Positions 33,414 to 47,639 are shown, numbered from the stretch's first letter. The stretch is DNA of 64,000 bases from Pelagibius sp050330205 (GCA_050330205.1 JBHJOA010000004.1:1-64000), one strand, 5' to 3'. A program made the numbers and translations. Notes: generated from the sequence alone by a model not told the origin.

Positions 33414-34499
33414 ATGGCCGGCGAAGAAGACGACTCACAAAAAACAGAAGAACCGACAAGTAAACGGCTTTCCGACGCCCGTGAGAAGGGCCAGGTCGCG
33501 CGCTCCCAGGAGGTCTCGCACTGGTTCATGATCCTGGCGCTGGCCATCGTCGTCGGCATCTTCTCGCCGGTGCTGATGGCCGATATCGGCGGCGTGCTGC
33601 GGCCGTTCCTGGAGCGGCCGCACCTGATACCGCTGGACAACGGCGCCATGGGCGACGTCCTCGCCGGCGCCGCCCTCGGCATCCTCAAGGCCGCGGCGAT
33701 CCCACTGACCATCATCCTGGTGGCGGGTCTGGCCGCCGGCACCATTCAAAACGGTATTGTCGTCACCGCCGAGCAGATCCGTCCGAAGCTTTCCAACATC
33801 GGCTTCAAGCGCGGCTTCAAGAAGCTGTTTTCGACCCGTGCCCTGACTGATTTCCTGAAGGGCTTGCTGAAGCTGATCATCGTCGCCACCGTGGTCACGC
33901 TGATCGTCTGGCCGGACCGACATACCCTGCTGCTGATCCCGACCATGCCGGTGCCGGACGTGCTGGCGCTGGTGCGCGCGGAGGCGACCAAGGTGATCGT
34001 GGGGGTGCTGTCGGTGATGACCCTGATCACCCTCGCCGACATATTCTACCAGCGCTTCCAGCACCACAAGGAACTGCGCATGACCAAGCAGCAGGTCAAG
34101 GACGAGCACAAGCAGTCCGAAGGCGACCCGCTGATCAAGAGCCGCCTGCGCCAGATCCGCGTGGAGCGTGCGCGCCGGCGCATGATGGCGGCGGTGCCCG
34201 ACGCCGACGTGGTGATCACCAACCCGACGCACTATGCCGTCGCCCTGAAATACGACCAGCGCACCATGGAGGCGCCGCGAGTGGTCGCCAAGGGCGTCGA
34301 CAATGTCGCCCTGCGCATCCGCGAGGTCGCCGAGGAGAACGGCGTGGCCATCGTCGAGAACCCGCCGGTCGCCCGTGCGCTGCACGCCAGCGTCGAGATC
34401 GACCAGGAGATCCCGCCGGAGCACTACAAGGCGGTGGCCGAGATCATCGGCTACGTCATGCGCCTGAAGAAGAACCTGCCGGCGCGCCGTCCGCGATAA
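33414..34499 (+). CDS. flhB: flagellar export switch protein FlhB
   Basis: A 361-residue FlhB. N-terminal EKTEEPTSKR-like start (QKTEEPTSKRLSDAREKGQ), four transmembrane segments up to about 210, a cytoplasmic linker (QQVKDEHKQSEGDP) and the autocleavage motif N270-P-T-H with HYAVALKY after it. Cleavage between N and P switches export from rod/hook to filament substrates. GGGGAGGCGGGGC precedes the ATG. The last gene of the flgB operon; cckA follows after a 76-base gap. Confidence 0.96.
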   Translation: MAGEEDDSQKTEEPTSKRLSDAREKGQVARSQEVSHWFMILALAIVVGIFSPVLMADIGGVLRPFLERPHLIPLDNGAMGDVLAGAALGILKAAAIPLTIILVAGLAAGTIQNGIVVTAEQIRPKLSNIGFKRGFKKLFSTRALTDFLKGLLKLIIVATVVTLIVWPDRHTLLLIPTMPVPDVLALVRAEATKVIVGVLSVMTLITLADIFYQRFQHHKELRMTKQQVKDEHKQSEGDPLIKSRLRQIRVERARRRMMAAVPDADVVITNPTHYAVALKYDQRTMEAPRVVAKGVDNVALRIREVAEENGVAIVENPPVARALHASVEIDQEIPPEHYKAVAEIIGYVMRLKKNLPARRPR

Positions 34500-34541
34500 T
34501 TCGGCCGGCGCGACTCCTGCAATGGCGAATAGTCTTGGCCC

Positions 34542-34562
34542 CTTGGTTAATCTTGGTTAACC
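34542..34562 (+). promoter_or_regulatory. tandem CTTGGTTAA repeat upstream of cckA
   Basis: Two direct copies of CTTGGTTAA are spaced one base apart (34542 and 34552), giving TTAA, six bases, TTAACC. It looks like a CtrA box with a one-base-short spacer. Confidence 0.35.
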
Positions 34563-34575
34563 ATTTGCCGTTAGC

Positions 34576-36981
<2,406 letters not shown>

Positions 36982-37039
36982 GCTGCTGGTGCGCTGCGGA
37001 ATCCATAATTAGGGCAATTTGTCTCAAATTTTAGGGAAT

Positions 37040-37054
37040 GTTCTCATTTTGATC
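37040..37054 (+). promoter_or_regulatory. imperfect SOS box upstream of recA
   Basis: GTTCTCATTTTGATC matches the alphaproteobacterial LexA box GTTC-N7-GTTC with one mismatch in the second half. It is 87 bases before the recA ATG, at a plausible promoter position. Confidence 0.45.
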
Positions 37055-37140
37055 CGTTTTCCGCTTGCCGAAAGGAGAACAAAGATGGTACGCAGGGGCT
37101 TCATTGCAGTCCCGAGACCCCTATGACATAAGGGAGACCG

Positions 37141-38229
37141 ATGATGTCTCAGAACGCTTTGCGGCTGGTGGAGAAAGACACGGTGGACAAGAAAAAGGCG
37201 TTGGACGCGGCCCTGGGGCAGATCGAACGGGCTTTCGGCAAGGGGTCGATTATGAAGCTCGGCGCCGACCAGGTGGTCGAAACCGAGGTGATCTCGACCG
37301 GCTCCCTCGGCCTCGACATCGGGCTCGGTATCGGCGGCCTGCCGCGCGGGCGCGTCGTTGAGATCTACGGGCCGGAGAGTTCCGGCAAGACCACCCTGGC
37401 GCTGCATGTGGTGGCCGAGGCTCAGAAGGCCGGCGGCACCTGCGCCTTTATCGACGCCGAGCACGCCCTCGACCCGGTCTATGCCGGCAAGCTGGGCTGC
37501 ACTGTCGAGGACCTGCTGATCTCCCAGCCCGACGCCGGCGAGCAGGCGCTGGAGATCGCCGATACCCTGGTGCGCTCCGGCGCCATCGACGTGCTGGTGG
37601 TCGACTCGGTGGCGGCCCTGGTGCCGCGTGCCGAACTCGAAGGCGAGATGGGCGACTCCCTGCCGGGACTGCAGGCGCGCCTCATGAGCCAGGCGCTGCG
37701 CAAGCTGACCTCCTCGATCTCCAAGTCACACACCCTGGTGATCTTCATCAATCAGATCCGCATGAAGATCGGGGTCATGTTCGGCAATCCGGAAACCACC
37801 ACCGGCGGCAACGCTCTCAAGTTCTATTCCTCGGTGCGTCTCGATATCCGCCGCATCGGCGCCATCAAGGACCGCGACGTGGTGGTCGGCAACCAGACCC
37901 GTGTGAAGGTGGTGAAGAACAAGATGGCCCCCCCGTTCCGCGTGGTGGAGTTCGACATCACCTACGGCGAGGGCATCTCCAAGACCGGCGAATTGCTCGA
38001 TCTCGGCGTGCAGGCCAACATCGTCGACAAGGCCGGCGCCTGGTTTTCCTACGACGGCCAGCGCATCGGCCAGGGCCGCGAGAACGCCAAGACCTTCCTC
38101 AAGGAGAACCCGGAGATCGCCAGGCAGATCGAACAGAAGATCCGCGCCAACGCCGGACTGGTCTCGGCGGCGATGCTGGAGGGCGGCGCCGACGAGCCGG
38201 CCGAAGAGGGCGCGGCCGAGGCTTCCTGA
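37141..38229 (+). CDS. recA: recombinase RecA
   Basis: A 362-residue RecA. It forms a filament on single-stranded DNA for strand exchange and SOS signalling. Walker A is GPESSGKTT near residue 78-86, Walker B is VLVVDSVAAL, loop L1/L2 regions read GDSLPGLQARLMSQALRK and GGNALKFYSS, and the C-terminus is acidic. AGGGAG stands 5 bases before the ATG; a second ATG directly follows. It probably has its own promoter in the 160-base gap after cckA. Confidence 0.98.
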   Translation: MMSQNALRLVEKDTVDKKKALDAALGQIERAFGKGSIMKLGADQVVETEVISTGSLGLDIGLGIGGLPRGRVVEIYGPESSGKTTLALHVVAEAQKAGGTCAFIDAEHALDPVYAGKLGCTVEDLLISQPDAGEQALEIADTLVRSGAIDVLVVDSVAALVPRAELEGEMGDSLPGLQARLMSQALRKLTSSISKSHTLVIFINQIRMKIGVMFGNPETTTGGNALKFYSSVRLDIRRIGAIKDRDVVVGNQTRVKVVKNKMAPPFRVVEFDITYGEGISKTGELLDLGVQANIVDKAGAWFSYDGQRIGQGRENAKTFLKENPEIARQIEQKIRANAGLVSAAMLEGGADEPAEEGAAEAS

Positions 38230-38271
38230 CGGCCAGTTCCGCGACGCTCTCGCGGCTTGAGACTGCAATGG

Positions 38272-38300
38272 AAAACGGGCCCGCAGCGGGCCCGTTTTTC
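38272..38300 (+). terminator. rho-independent terminator of recA
   Basis: An 11-bp stem AAAACGGGCCC with GGGCCCGTTTT closes on a GCAGC loop and ends in a run of T. It starts 43 bases after the recA stop, and the mirror-image A-tract could serve ialB on the other strand. Confidence 0.88.
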
Positions 38301-38345
38301 TGTACGGCGTCGGCGGCCGCGCCGCCTGCTGCTGCGCCGCGCCGC

Positions 38346-38999
38346 CTACTGCAGGGAGTCGAAACCGGCGGTGAAGCCGCGCAGGGAGATCGGCAGGTTG
38401 AAACCCTCGCCCATCGTCGATTCCACATGGGCGACGGCCTGGGTGCCCGCCTTAAAGGCGGCGATCACGTTGTCGTCCATCTGGAAATAGGCCTGGCAGC
38501 CGTCGCGGCGGCAGACCTGGAAAGGCACCGTGGCCAGTTCTCTGCCGTCGACGCTGATCTGCAGGCCGCGGGCGAGCGGCACCCCGAGGGGCATGGCGAT
38601 CACGGCGCCGGACTGACGCTCGTCGCCGAAGTGGCCGACGGTCACCTTCAGCACGGGATTCTGGGAACTCTGGTCGATTGCCTGATGGACCAGGAAGCAG
38701 ACGTTCTGCTCGCCGGCCCGCGGCGGCGACGCGCCCGGTGGCGGCGTCGGGGTGCAGCGCTGCACCCAGTCGCCGAAAGCCTGGCCGGGGGGCTCGGCAG
38801 CGGGCGCCTGCCCCTGGGGCGCGGGCTGCACCGGCTGCTGGGTCTGGGCCTGGGCGCCGGTGACCGCGAGGGTCGAGAAGGTCCCGGCGAGGACGGCGGC
38901 GTGGAAGACGGCGCGAAGCCTGTGCGGCCTGACCGCCGCCGTGGGCCCGTGATGAAAGGTCTCGCCGGTGCGGCGAAGCGATTTGAGGAGTGAAGGCAT
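38346..38999 (-). CDS. invasion-associated locus B (IalB) family protein
   Basis: A 217-residue secreted protein of the IalB family, named after a Bartonella invasion protein but widespread in free-living alphaproteobacteria. A long basic N-terminus (about 28 residues) precedes the signal peptide core and AQA cleavage site near residue 51. A Gln/Pro/Ala-rich linker follows, then the IalB domain (FGDWVQRC, LGVPLARGLQISVDG, then PFQVCRRDGCQAYFQMDDNVIAAF), with paired cysteines. Its function in free-living bacteria is unclear; an envelope role is likely. An internal start is possible because the N-terminus is long. Confidence 0.8.
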   Translation of the reverse strand: MPSLLKSLRRTGETFHHGPTAAVRPHRLRAVFHAAVLAGTFSTLAVTGAQAQTQQPVQPAPQGQAPAAEPPGQAFGDWVQRCTPTPPPGASPPRAGEQNVCFLVHQAIDQSSQNPVLKVTVGHFGDERQSGAVIAMPLGVPLARGLQISVDGRELATVPFQVCRRDGCQAYFQMDDNVIAAFKAGTQAVAHVESTMGEGFNLPISLRGFTAGFDSLQ

Positions 39000-39304
39000 G
39001 CGGTGAAACTAACTCCTGAGGAAAGGCTTGGCCAGGGCCACGCCTGTGGCCGGGCGCATCCTCCCAGATAGGCGCTGGGACGGGAGAATGCCAGGGCAAG
39101 TCAAGGACATTTTGCCATCGGGCGGCCCCTTGCGGGGGCTCCCCCACCCCTGGCTGCCTCTCCGGTCGCTTGGGGGCCTTTCGGTGGACAGGCCTTCTGG
39201 GGCGCGCTACAACGCTGCGCTTTCGCGCCGGCCCGCCGCGTTGCGGAAGAAATTTAGAACCACTCCAGCTTGCAGCGCAAGGCTATGGGTTATATTTATT
39301 AGTC
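39000..39304. other. 305-base divergent gap between ialB and alaS
   Basis: No coding region is visible. It contains GC-rich inverted segments at about 39030-39060 (GGCCAGGGCC, GTGGCC) and, next to alaS, an AT-rich piece with TATATT at 39291. No ribosome-binding site precedes alaS. I see no T-box or other riboswitch structure that I can support. Confidence 0.5.
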
Positions 39305-41965
<2,661 letters not shown>

Positions 41966-41996
41966 TCCCGAACTTCGCCCCTGAGGCCGAAATTGC

Positions 41997-42030
41997 AAAC
42001 GGGCCGAGCTTTCGCTCGGCCCGTTTTCTT
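41997..42030. terminator. bidirectional terminator between alaS and the cyclophilin gene
   Basis: A perfect 13-bp stem AAACGGGCCGAGC with GCTCGGCCCGTTT encloses TTTC and is followed by a T-rich run. It closes both converging genes. Confidence 0.9.
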
Positions 42031-42055
42031 TGCTGCTGGCTGAGAGCGCCGCCGG

Positions 42056-42613
42056 CTACTTGATGTCGGCTTCGACCTTCAGGGAGACGATCTGGTCCGG
42101 CCCGCGCACCATGCCGCTCTGGTCGCCGCGCGGGGCCTTCTTGATCATGTCGACGTACTCCATGCCTTCGACGACGCGGCCCCAGACGGTGTACTGGCCG
42201 TCGAGAAAGCGCGCCGGCGCGAAGGTGATGAAGAACTGGCTGTTGGCCGAGTTCGGGTCCTGGGTGCGGGCCATGCCGATGACGCCGCGCTCGAAGGGCT
42301 CGGCGGAGAACTCGGCCGGCAGGTCGGGCAGGTCCGAGCCGCCGCGTCCGGTGCCGGTCGGGTCGCCGGTCTGCGCCATGAAGCCGTCGATGACCCGATG
42401 GAACACGATGCCGTCGTAGAAGCCCTGGCGCGTCAGCGTCTTGATCCGCTCGACGTGCTCGGGGGCGAGATCCGGCAGCATCTCGATCCGCACGTTGCCG
42501 TCTTTCAACTCCATGACCAGGACGTTCTCGGGATCCGTTTGGGCGTCGGCCCCGCTGGTTTGAATCGTCATGGCAAGTAATCCGATCGCAATGAGTGATA
42601 GCAGGGACTTCAT
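42056..42613 (-). CDS. periplasmic cyclophilin-type peptidyl-prolyl isomerase
   Basis: A 185-residue cyclophilin. A signal peptide (residues 1-24, ADA) directs it to the periplasm. The catalytic and cyclosporin-fold residues are present: FHRVIDGFMAQTGDPTGTGRGG, SQFFITF with the conserved Phe, and LDGQYTVWGRV. It speeds up prolyl isomerisation in folding proteins. It lies 33 bases downstream of icd on the same strand and may be co-transcribed. Confidence 0.94.
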   Translation of the reverse strand: MKSLLSLIAIGLLAMTIQTSGADAQTDPENVLVMELKDGNVRIEMLPDLAPEHVERIKTLTRQGFYDGIVFHRVIDGFMAQTGDPTGTGRGGSDLPDLPAEFSAEPFERGVIGMARTQDPNSANSQFFITFAPARFLDGQYTVWGRVVEGMEYVDMIKKAPRGDQSGMVRGPDQIVSLKVEADIK

Positions 42614-42646
42614 ACGCCGAACCCCCTTCGTGGGTGTGATTTGGAT

Positions 42647-43861
42647 TCAGTTCATCGACTTCTTCAGGTTCTCGTCCAGCTTGTCCATGAACTCGTCGGT
42701 GGTCATCCAGGTCTGGTCCGGGCTGATCAGCAGGGCCAGGTCCTTGGTCATGTGGCCGGACTCGACGGTGTCGACGCAGACCTTTTCCAGGGTCTCGGCG
42801 AACTTCACCACCTCCGGCGTGTCGTCGAACTGACCGCGGAACTGCAGGCCGCGGGTCCAGGCGAAGATCGAGGCGATGGGGTTGGTCGAGGTCGGCTTGC
42901 CCTGCTGGTGCAGGCGGTAGTGGCGGGTGACCGTGCCGTGCGCCGCCTCGGACTCGATGGTCTTGCCGTCCGGCGTCATCAGCACCGAGGTCATCAGGCC
43001 GAGCGAACCGAAGCCCTGGGCCACGGTGTCCGACTGCACGTCGCCGTCGTAGTTCTTGCAGGCCCAGACGTAGCCGCCGGACCACTTCATGGCGGCCGCG
43101 ACCATGTCGTCGATCAGCCGGTGCTCGTAGTGGATGCCCTTGGCCGCGAAAGCCTTCTTGAAGTCCTTCTCGTAGACTTCCTCGAAGATGTCCTTGAAGC
43201 GCCCGTCGTAGACCTTGAGGATGGTGTTCTTGGTCGAGAGATAGACCGGCCAGCCGAGGTTGAGGCCGTAGTTCAGGCAGGCGCTGGCGAAGCCGCGGAT
43301 CGACTCGTCCAGGTTGTACATGCCCATGGCGACGCCGGCCTCGGGGAAGTCGAAAACGTCATAGCTGGTCGGCGCGCCGCCGTCGGCCGGCTGGAAGGTC
43401 ATGGTCAGCTTGCCGGGACCGGGCACCTTGAAGTCGGTGGCGCGGTACTGGTCGCCGTAGGCGTGGCGGCCGATGACGATCGGCTGGGTCCAGCCCGGCA
43501 CCAGGCGCGGCACGTTTTGCATGATGATGGGCTGGCGGAAAATCGTGCCGCCGACGATGTTGCGGATGGTGCCATTGGGCGAGCGCCACATCTTCTTCAG
43601 GCCGAACTCGGCGACCCGGCCCTCGTCGGGGGTGATGGTGGCGCACTTGACGCCGACCCGGTACTGCTTGATGGCGTTGGCGGAGTCGATGGTGATCTGG
43701 TCGTCGGTCTCGTCGCGCTTCTCGACCGAGAGGTCGTAGTACTTCAGGTCGACGTCGAGATAGGGAAGGATCAGCTTGTCCTTGATCTTCGCCCAGATGA
43801 TCCGCGTCATTTCATCGCCGTCGAGCTCGACGATCGGGTTCTTGACCTTGATTTTCCCCAT
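42647..43861 (-). CDS. icd: NADP-dependent isocitrate dehydrogenase
   Basis: A 404-residue isocitrate dehydrogenase of the eukaryote-like (type II) subfamily, usual for alphaproteobacteria. It makes 2-oxoglutarate and NADPH in the TCA cycle. Marks: KIKVKNPIVELDGDEMTRIIW at the N-terminus, GTIRNIVGGTIFRQPII, DDMVAAAMKWSGGYVWACKNYDGDVQSD and EAAHGTVTRHYR. The ATG at 43861 has GGAGG upstream; the frame is open for 23 codons before it but without support. Confidence 0.97.
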   Translation of the reverse strand: MGKIKVKNPIVELDGDEMTRIIWAKIKDKLILPYLDVDLKYYDLSVEKRDETDDQITIDSANAIKQYRVGVKCATITPDEGRVAEFGLKKMWRSPNGTIRNIVGGTIFRQPIIMQNVPRLVPGWTQPIVIGRHAYGDQYRATDFKVPGPGKLTMTFQPADGGAPTSYDVFDFPEAGVAMGMYNLDESIRGFASACLNYGLNLGWPVYLSTKNTILKVYDGRFKDIFEEVYEKDFKKAFAAKGIHYEHRLIDDMVAAAMKWSGGYVWACKNYDGDVQSDTVAQGFGSLGLMTSVLMTPDGKTIESEAAHGTVTRHYRLHQQGKPTSTNPIASIFAWTRGLQFRGQFDDTPEVVKFAETLEKVCVDTVESGHMTKDLALLISPDQTWMTTDEFMDKLDENLKKSMN

Positions 43862-43990
43862 CTTTTTCCTCCAGAGACACACGCCATCACGGCCGCGGCG
43901 GGTCGGGCCCGACCGTATTTTGCGGCGCAAGATAGCAGGCTTCGGCGGCGGCGCAAGCCGGCCCGCGAAGACCGGCCGCGGGGGCGCGGA

Positions 43991-44572
43991 CTACATGCGC
44001 TCGATCTTGTCGGGCAGGGCGGGGAGCGGCGCCTTGGCCGCCACCTTGAGCACGTCCTCGACTCGCTCGACCACGTGGAACAGCCCGGCGCTGCCGCCGC
44101 GCAGGTAGCCCTCGGCGGTCTGGTGCTCCACCAGCCGCAGCAGCGGGTCCCAGTAGCCTTCGACATTGACCAGGATGACCGGCTTGTCGTGCAGCTTCAG
44201 CTGGCGCCAGGTGATGATCTCGAAGGTCTCGTCCAGGGTGCCGAGGCCGCCGGGCAGGGCGCAGAAGGCATCGGAGCGCTCCGCCATCAGCTGCTTCCGG
44301 GCGTGCATGGACTGCACCACGATGTATTCCGAGGCGGCGCGGTGGCCGGCCTCGAGGTCTTCCAGGTGCTGCGGAATGATGCCCACCAGCCGGCCGCCGC
44401 TGCCGAGGGCGCCTTCGGCGACGGCCCCCATCAGGCCGACACGGCCGCCGCCGTAGACGATGTCGACGCCGGCCTCGGCCGCCAGGGCGCCCAGCTGGCG
44501 GGCCGCCTGCAGGTGGCTCGGGCGGACCTGGCTCGAGGAGCCGCAATAGACGCAGAGCGCACGGATTCCCAT
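43991..44572 (-). CDS. LOG family (TIGR00730) Rossmann-fold protein
   Basis: A 193-residue protein of the LOG/lysine-decarboxylase-like family. PGGLGTLDE near residue 106 and the preceding HARKQLM (M-ARK) Arg/Lys pair are the family signature and form the nucleotide-binding active site. Members hydrolyse cytokinin riboside 5'-monophosphate or other nucleotide 5'-monophosphates to a base and ribose phosphate. Starts at ATG 44572, with a GTG two codons earlier. Actual substrate in this cell is not shown. Confidence 0.88.
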   Translation of the reverse strand: MGIRALCVYCGSSSQVRPSHLQAARQLGALAAEAGVDIVYGGGRVGLMGAVAEGALGSGGRLVGIIPQHLEDLEAGHRAASEYIVVQSMHARKQLMAERSDAFCALPGGLGTLDETFEIITWRQLKLHDKPVILVNVEGYWDPLLRLVEHQTAEGYLRGGSAGLFHVVERVEDVLKVAAKAPLPALPDKIERM

Positions 44573-44816
44573 CTTCACAAACTCGTTACCGGCCGGCCCG
44601 GTCCCAGGGCGGCGTTGAAATCGGACGCCGATTCAGTAGTGTAGAGGCGCGTCACTTCTCGTGATCGCCTTGTAGCACAGGCCTGTCACCCCCATCCAGA
44701 TCAGGTCGTCTCGGGGCAATGTCCGAATGCCGCTCGGATTGGCGCGCTGAGAAACCACGTTGAAATATGCCCGGGTGCTGACCGCACGGGGCGTAGCAAA
44801 CAAGGAGCGGGTCACA

Positions 44817-45356
44817 ATGAAGAGCAAGATCAGGATATTCGCGGCGGCTTCCCTGGCGGTTGCCGGCGGTGTTGCGTTGGGTGCGGTTACACTGGGTCAA
44901 CCCGCGTTGGGCCAGTCTGCGGGGCCGGGCACGCTCCAACTCGCCGACGCGGCAAAGATGGCTGCGGTGAAGGAGCGTCAGGAACTCATGAAGTCGGTCG
45001 GCGGCAACATGCGCACCGTGACCGAGTTCCTGAAGGAGTCCAAGGGCACCATGGCCGAGGCCGAAGCCGCCGCCGCCAAGATCGGCGAACTCGCGGGAAG
45101 CATCCCGGCGGCCTTCGAGACCGAGGCGACCCTGGACGAGATGGATGCCGTCGGCAAGAACCGCGGCAAGCCGGAGATCTGGCTGAACTGGGATGGCTTC
45201 GTCGAGAAGGCCAGCATTCTGGAAGAAAAGAGCGGCGCGCTTGTGGTCGCCTTCCAGGGCGGCGACGGGGCGGCCATCGAGGCGGCCTTCGCCGACATGG
45301 GCCGGAACGGCTGCGGCGGATGCCACGAGGACTTCCGCGGGCCGCAGGTCGATTAG
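44817..45356 (+). CDS. class II (c'-type) cytochrome c
   Basis: A 179-residue cytochrome. A signal peptide (to about residue 32, ALG) precedes a four-helix bundle (MKSVGGNMRTVTEFL, MAEAEAAAAKIGELAG), with a single heme motif CGGCH near the C-terminus (NGCGGCHEDFR). This is the layout of cytochrome c'/c556. It acts in the periplasm, as an electron carrier or gas-binding protein. AAGGAG precedes the ATG. The next gene is also a cytochrome and starts 25 bases later. Confidence 0.9.
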   Translation: MKSKIRIFAAASLAVAGGVALGAVTLGQPALGQSAGPGTLQLADAAKMAAVKERQELMKSVGGNMRTVTEFLKESKGTMAEAEAAAAKIGELAGSIPAAFETEATLDEMDAVGKNRGKPEIWLNWDGFVEKASILEEKSGALVVAFQGGDGAAIEAAFADMGRNGCGGCHEDFRGPQVD

Positions 45357-45381
45357 CCTGCGGACGGGCGGGAGCGGCGAT

Positions 45382-46311
45382 TTGCGGCCGGACGGCGACC
45401 GCTGGCGGACAAGGCGGGCCCTCGTGCCCTCGCTTCTGCCCGCCATCGTCCTGCTGCTGGTGTCGACTATGGCCGCGCCGGCGCAGGACACTGCCGTAGA
45501 GGTCGGCGAGATCGTCGACCCGGCGGTAGAGCGTGGCGAATACATCTTCCAGGCGGCGGGCTGCCTCGGCTGCCACACCGATGCCAAGGGCGGCGGCGAA
45601 GCGCTGGCCGGCGGGCGGGCGCTGGCCACGCCCTTCGGCACCTTCTACAGCCCCAACATCACACCGGACCCGCGCAGCGGCATCGGCGCCTGGCGGCTGC
45701 AGGATTTCGTGGCCGCCTTGCGCCACGGCACCTCGCCGCGTGGCGGTTCCTACTACCCGGCCTTTCCCTACACCTCCTACAGCGGCATGACCGACCAGGA
45801 CATGCGCGACCTCTTCGCCTATCTCATGGCGCAGCCGCCGGTGGCGCAGGCGAACCGGCCGCACGAACTCGATTTCCCCTACAACCTGCGCTTCACGCTG
45901 GGTGTCTGGAAGGCCCTCTATCTGGAGGCCGGCGCCTTCAGGCCCGACGCGAACCGCGATGCGCAGTGGAACCGCGGCGCCTACCTGGTGCGTCATCTCG
46001 GCCACTGCGGCGAATGCCATTCGCCGCGTGGTTTTCTCGGCGCCGTCGACGCCGAACGGGAGTTGGCGGGGAACCCCGTCGGGCCCGACGGCGGCCGGGT
46101 GCCGAACCTCACACCGGGCCGCAGCAGCTTCGCGGGCTGGAGCGAATCGGACATCGCCTATGCTCTGAAGACCGGCATCACGCCGGACGGCGATTTCCTC
46201 GGCGAGGCAATGGGCGAGGTGATCGACAACAGCACGAGTCGCCTGACGGACGAAGACCTGGCGGCGATTGCCAAGTATCTCAAGGACTTACCACCGAAGC
46301 CGTCGCCCTGA
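45382..46311 (+). CDS. diheme cytochrome c
   Basis: About 309 residues from the TTG at 45382 (GGGAG 7 bases upstream) or 295 from a GTG at 45424. A signal peptide ends near AAPAQ. Two heme motifs, CLGCH and CGECH, each start a class I cytochrome domain with NITPDPRSGIGAW, PYTSYSGMTDQDMRDLFAYL and, in the second half, NLTPGRSSFAGW. This is the fold of cytochrome subunits of membrane dehydrogenases for alcohols, sugars or gluconate. No dehydrogenase subunit is nearby, so its electron donor is unknown. Confidence 0.86.
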   Translation: MRPDGDRWRTRRALVPSLLPAIVLLLVSTMAAPAQDTAVEVGEIVDPAVERGEYIFQAAGCLGCHTDAKGGGEALAGGRALATPFGTFYSPNITPDPRSGIGAWRLQDFVAALRHGTSPRGGSYYPAFPYTSYSGMTDQDMRDLFAYLMAQPPVAQANRPHELDFPYNLRFTLGVWKALYLEAGAFRPDANRDAQWNRGAYLVRHLGHCGECHSPRGFLGAVDAERELAGNPVGPDGGRVPNLTPGRSSFAGWSESDIAYALKTGITPDGDFLGEAMGEVIDNSTSRLTDEDLAAIAKYLKDLPPKPSP

Positions 46312-46384
46312 ACGCGGCTTGCCGCCATTGCGCCCACGCCGCCCGCGTACTAGGCTGTCGCACGGGGTGTGGAGGCTAGGCGAA

Positions 46385-47539
46385 GTGCAGAGGGCAGCAA
46401 TCGCAGTCGGTGCGGTGGCCGTAGTGGCCGCGGCACTTCTCGGATACTACCTGATCGGCGGCGACGGGCAGGAGCCGGCAATCGTGGCCGAGAGCCCGAG
46501 CACAGCGGCGCCCACCGATTCCACCGCCGCGCCACCGCCACCGCCGATCCCAAGCGACACGGCCGGCCAACCGGATACCGCGGCCACGGCAGAGTCCGCG
46601 GCCGGCGAGAGCGCGCCGGTGGTCGAGGTGAGGCCGCGGACTCCGGCGGCAGCTTCCGATGCGGTCGCCGTGCCCGCCGAGGCGCCGGCAGGCGAGGCGC
46701 CGACATTCGACGTGGTCAGGGTCGAGCGCAGCGGCGAGACGGTGATCGCCGGCCGCGCCGCGCCGGACAGCGAAGTCAATGTGACCACCCAGGACGGCAC
46801 CTCGCTCGGTCGGGCCCGCGCCGACAGCAGCGGCAGCTGGGCGATCGTCGCCGAGCAACCGTTGGCGCCGGGCAGCCACGAGATCGGCATCGCCGCGGAA
46901 GGCGCCGAAGGCGCGCAGCGGCTGTCGGAAGACGTCGTCGTGGTGGTGGTGCCCGAGGCGAGGCCGGCCCCGGTGCCGGCGCCGGCGGAAACGCCGGCGG
47001 CCACGGAAGAGCAGGTTCTCGCAGTACTCACGCCGCGCCAGGGTGGTGCCAGCCGGGTGCTGCCGCAGGAGGCCGAGGACGGCATTGCCGAGGGAGACCT
47101 GGTGCTCGACAGCGTCGACTACGACGAGGCCGGTCAGGCGGTGATCGGCGGCCGCGCCGCGCCGGGCAGCCGAGTCCAGGTCTATCTCGACAACCGCGTG
47201 CTGGGCGACACTGTTGCCGGCGACGACGGCCGCTGGAGCCTGGCTCCGGAGGATCCCGTCGTCGAGGGCATGCACGCGCTGCGCGTCGACCAGGTGGACC
47301 AGGGCGGTGAGGTCATTGCCCGTGTGGAGACACCGTTCTCGCGCCAGGCCGTGCGCGTGGCGCAGGACAACGAGGAGTTCGTTATCGTGCAGCCCGGCAA
47401 TTCGCTGTGGCGCATCGCGCGGCGCACCTACGGCCAGGGGTTGCAGTATTCGGTGATTTACCAGGCCAACAGGGACCAGATTCGCGATCCCGACCTTATC
47501 TATCCGGGCCAGGTCTTCGAACTTCCCAGAACGAACTAG
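46385..47539 (+). CDS. LysM and Ig-like-repeat envelope protein
   Basis: A 384-residue protein from the GTG at 46385 (GGAGG 10 bases upstream). An N-terminal transmembrane helix (residues 3-23, AIAVGAVAVVAAALLGYYLI) is followed by a long Thr/Pro/Ala-rich linker, two repeated beta domains of a bacterial Ig-like type (VIAGRAAPDSEVNV and VIGGRAAPGSRVQV, each then ending in DSSGSWAIVAEQPL or DDGRWSLAPEDPV), and a C-terminal LysM domain (VQPGNSLWRIARRTYGQG, LIYPGQVFELP). LysM binds peptidoglycan, so this protein tethers the inner membrane to the wall. Function otherwise unknown. Confidence 0.83.
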   Translation: MQRAAIAVGAVAVVAAALLGYYLIGGDGQEPAIVAESPSTAAPTDSTAAPPPPPIPSDTAGQPDTAATAESAAGESAPVVEVRPRTPAAASDAVAVPAEAPAGEAPTFDVVRVERSGETVIAGRAAPDSEVNVTTQDGTSLGRARADSSGSWAIVAEQPLAPGSHEIGIAAEGAEGAQRLSEDVVVVVVPEARPAPVPAPAETPAATEEQVLAVLTPRQGGASRVLPQEAEDGIAEGDLVLDSVDYDEAGQAVIGGRAAPGSRVQVYLDNRVLGDTVAGDDGRWSLAPEDPVVEGMHALRVDQVDQGGEVIARVETPFSRQAVRVAQDNEEFVIVQPGNSLWRIARRTYGQGLQYSVIYQANRDQIRDPDLIYPGQVFELPRTN

Positions 47540-47602
47540 CCGGCTGTCGTAAGAGCGCTCGAGCGCCTTGCCGCACCCATCCTCAACAGATTGGTAGCGG
47601 AG

Positions 47603-47625
47603 AACCGGCGGCGCGCGCCGGTTCG
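47603..47625. terminator. hairpin between converging LysM and unknown genes
   Basis: GAACCGGC and GCCGGTTC form an 8-bp stem around a 7-base GC-rich loop. It lacks a T-tract, so terminator function is uncertain. Confidence 0.4.
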
Positions 47626-47639
47626 ACGCGCCCCGGCAG

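Noticed and set aside
42641..44644. 667-codon plus-strand reading frame across icd and the LOG gene
   Set aside because: It spans two well-supported minus-strand genes and the gap between them; a typical GC-driven shadow.
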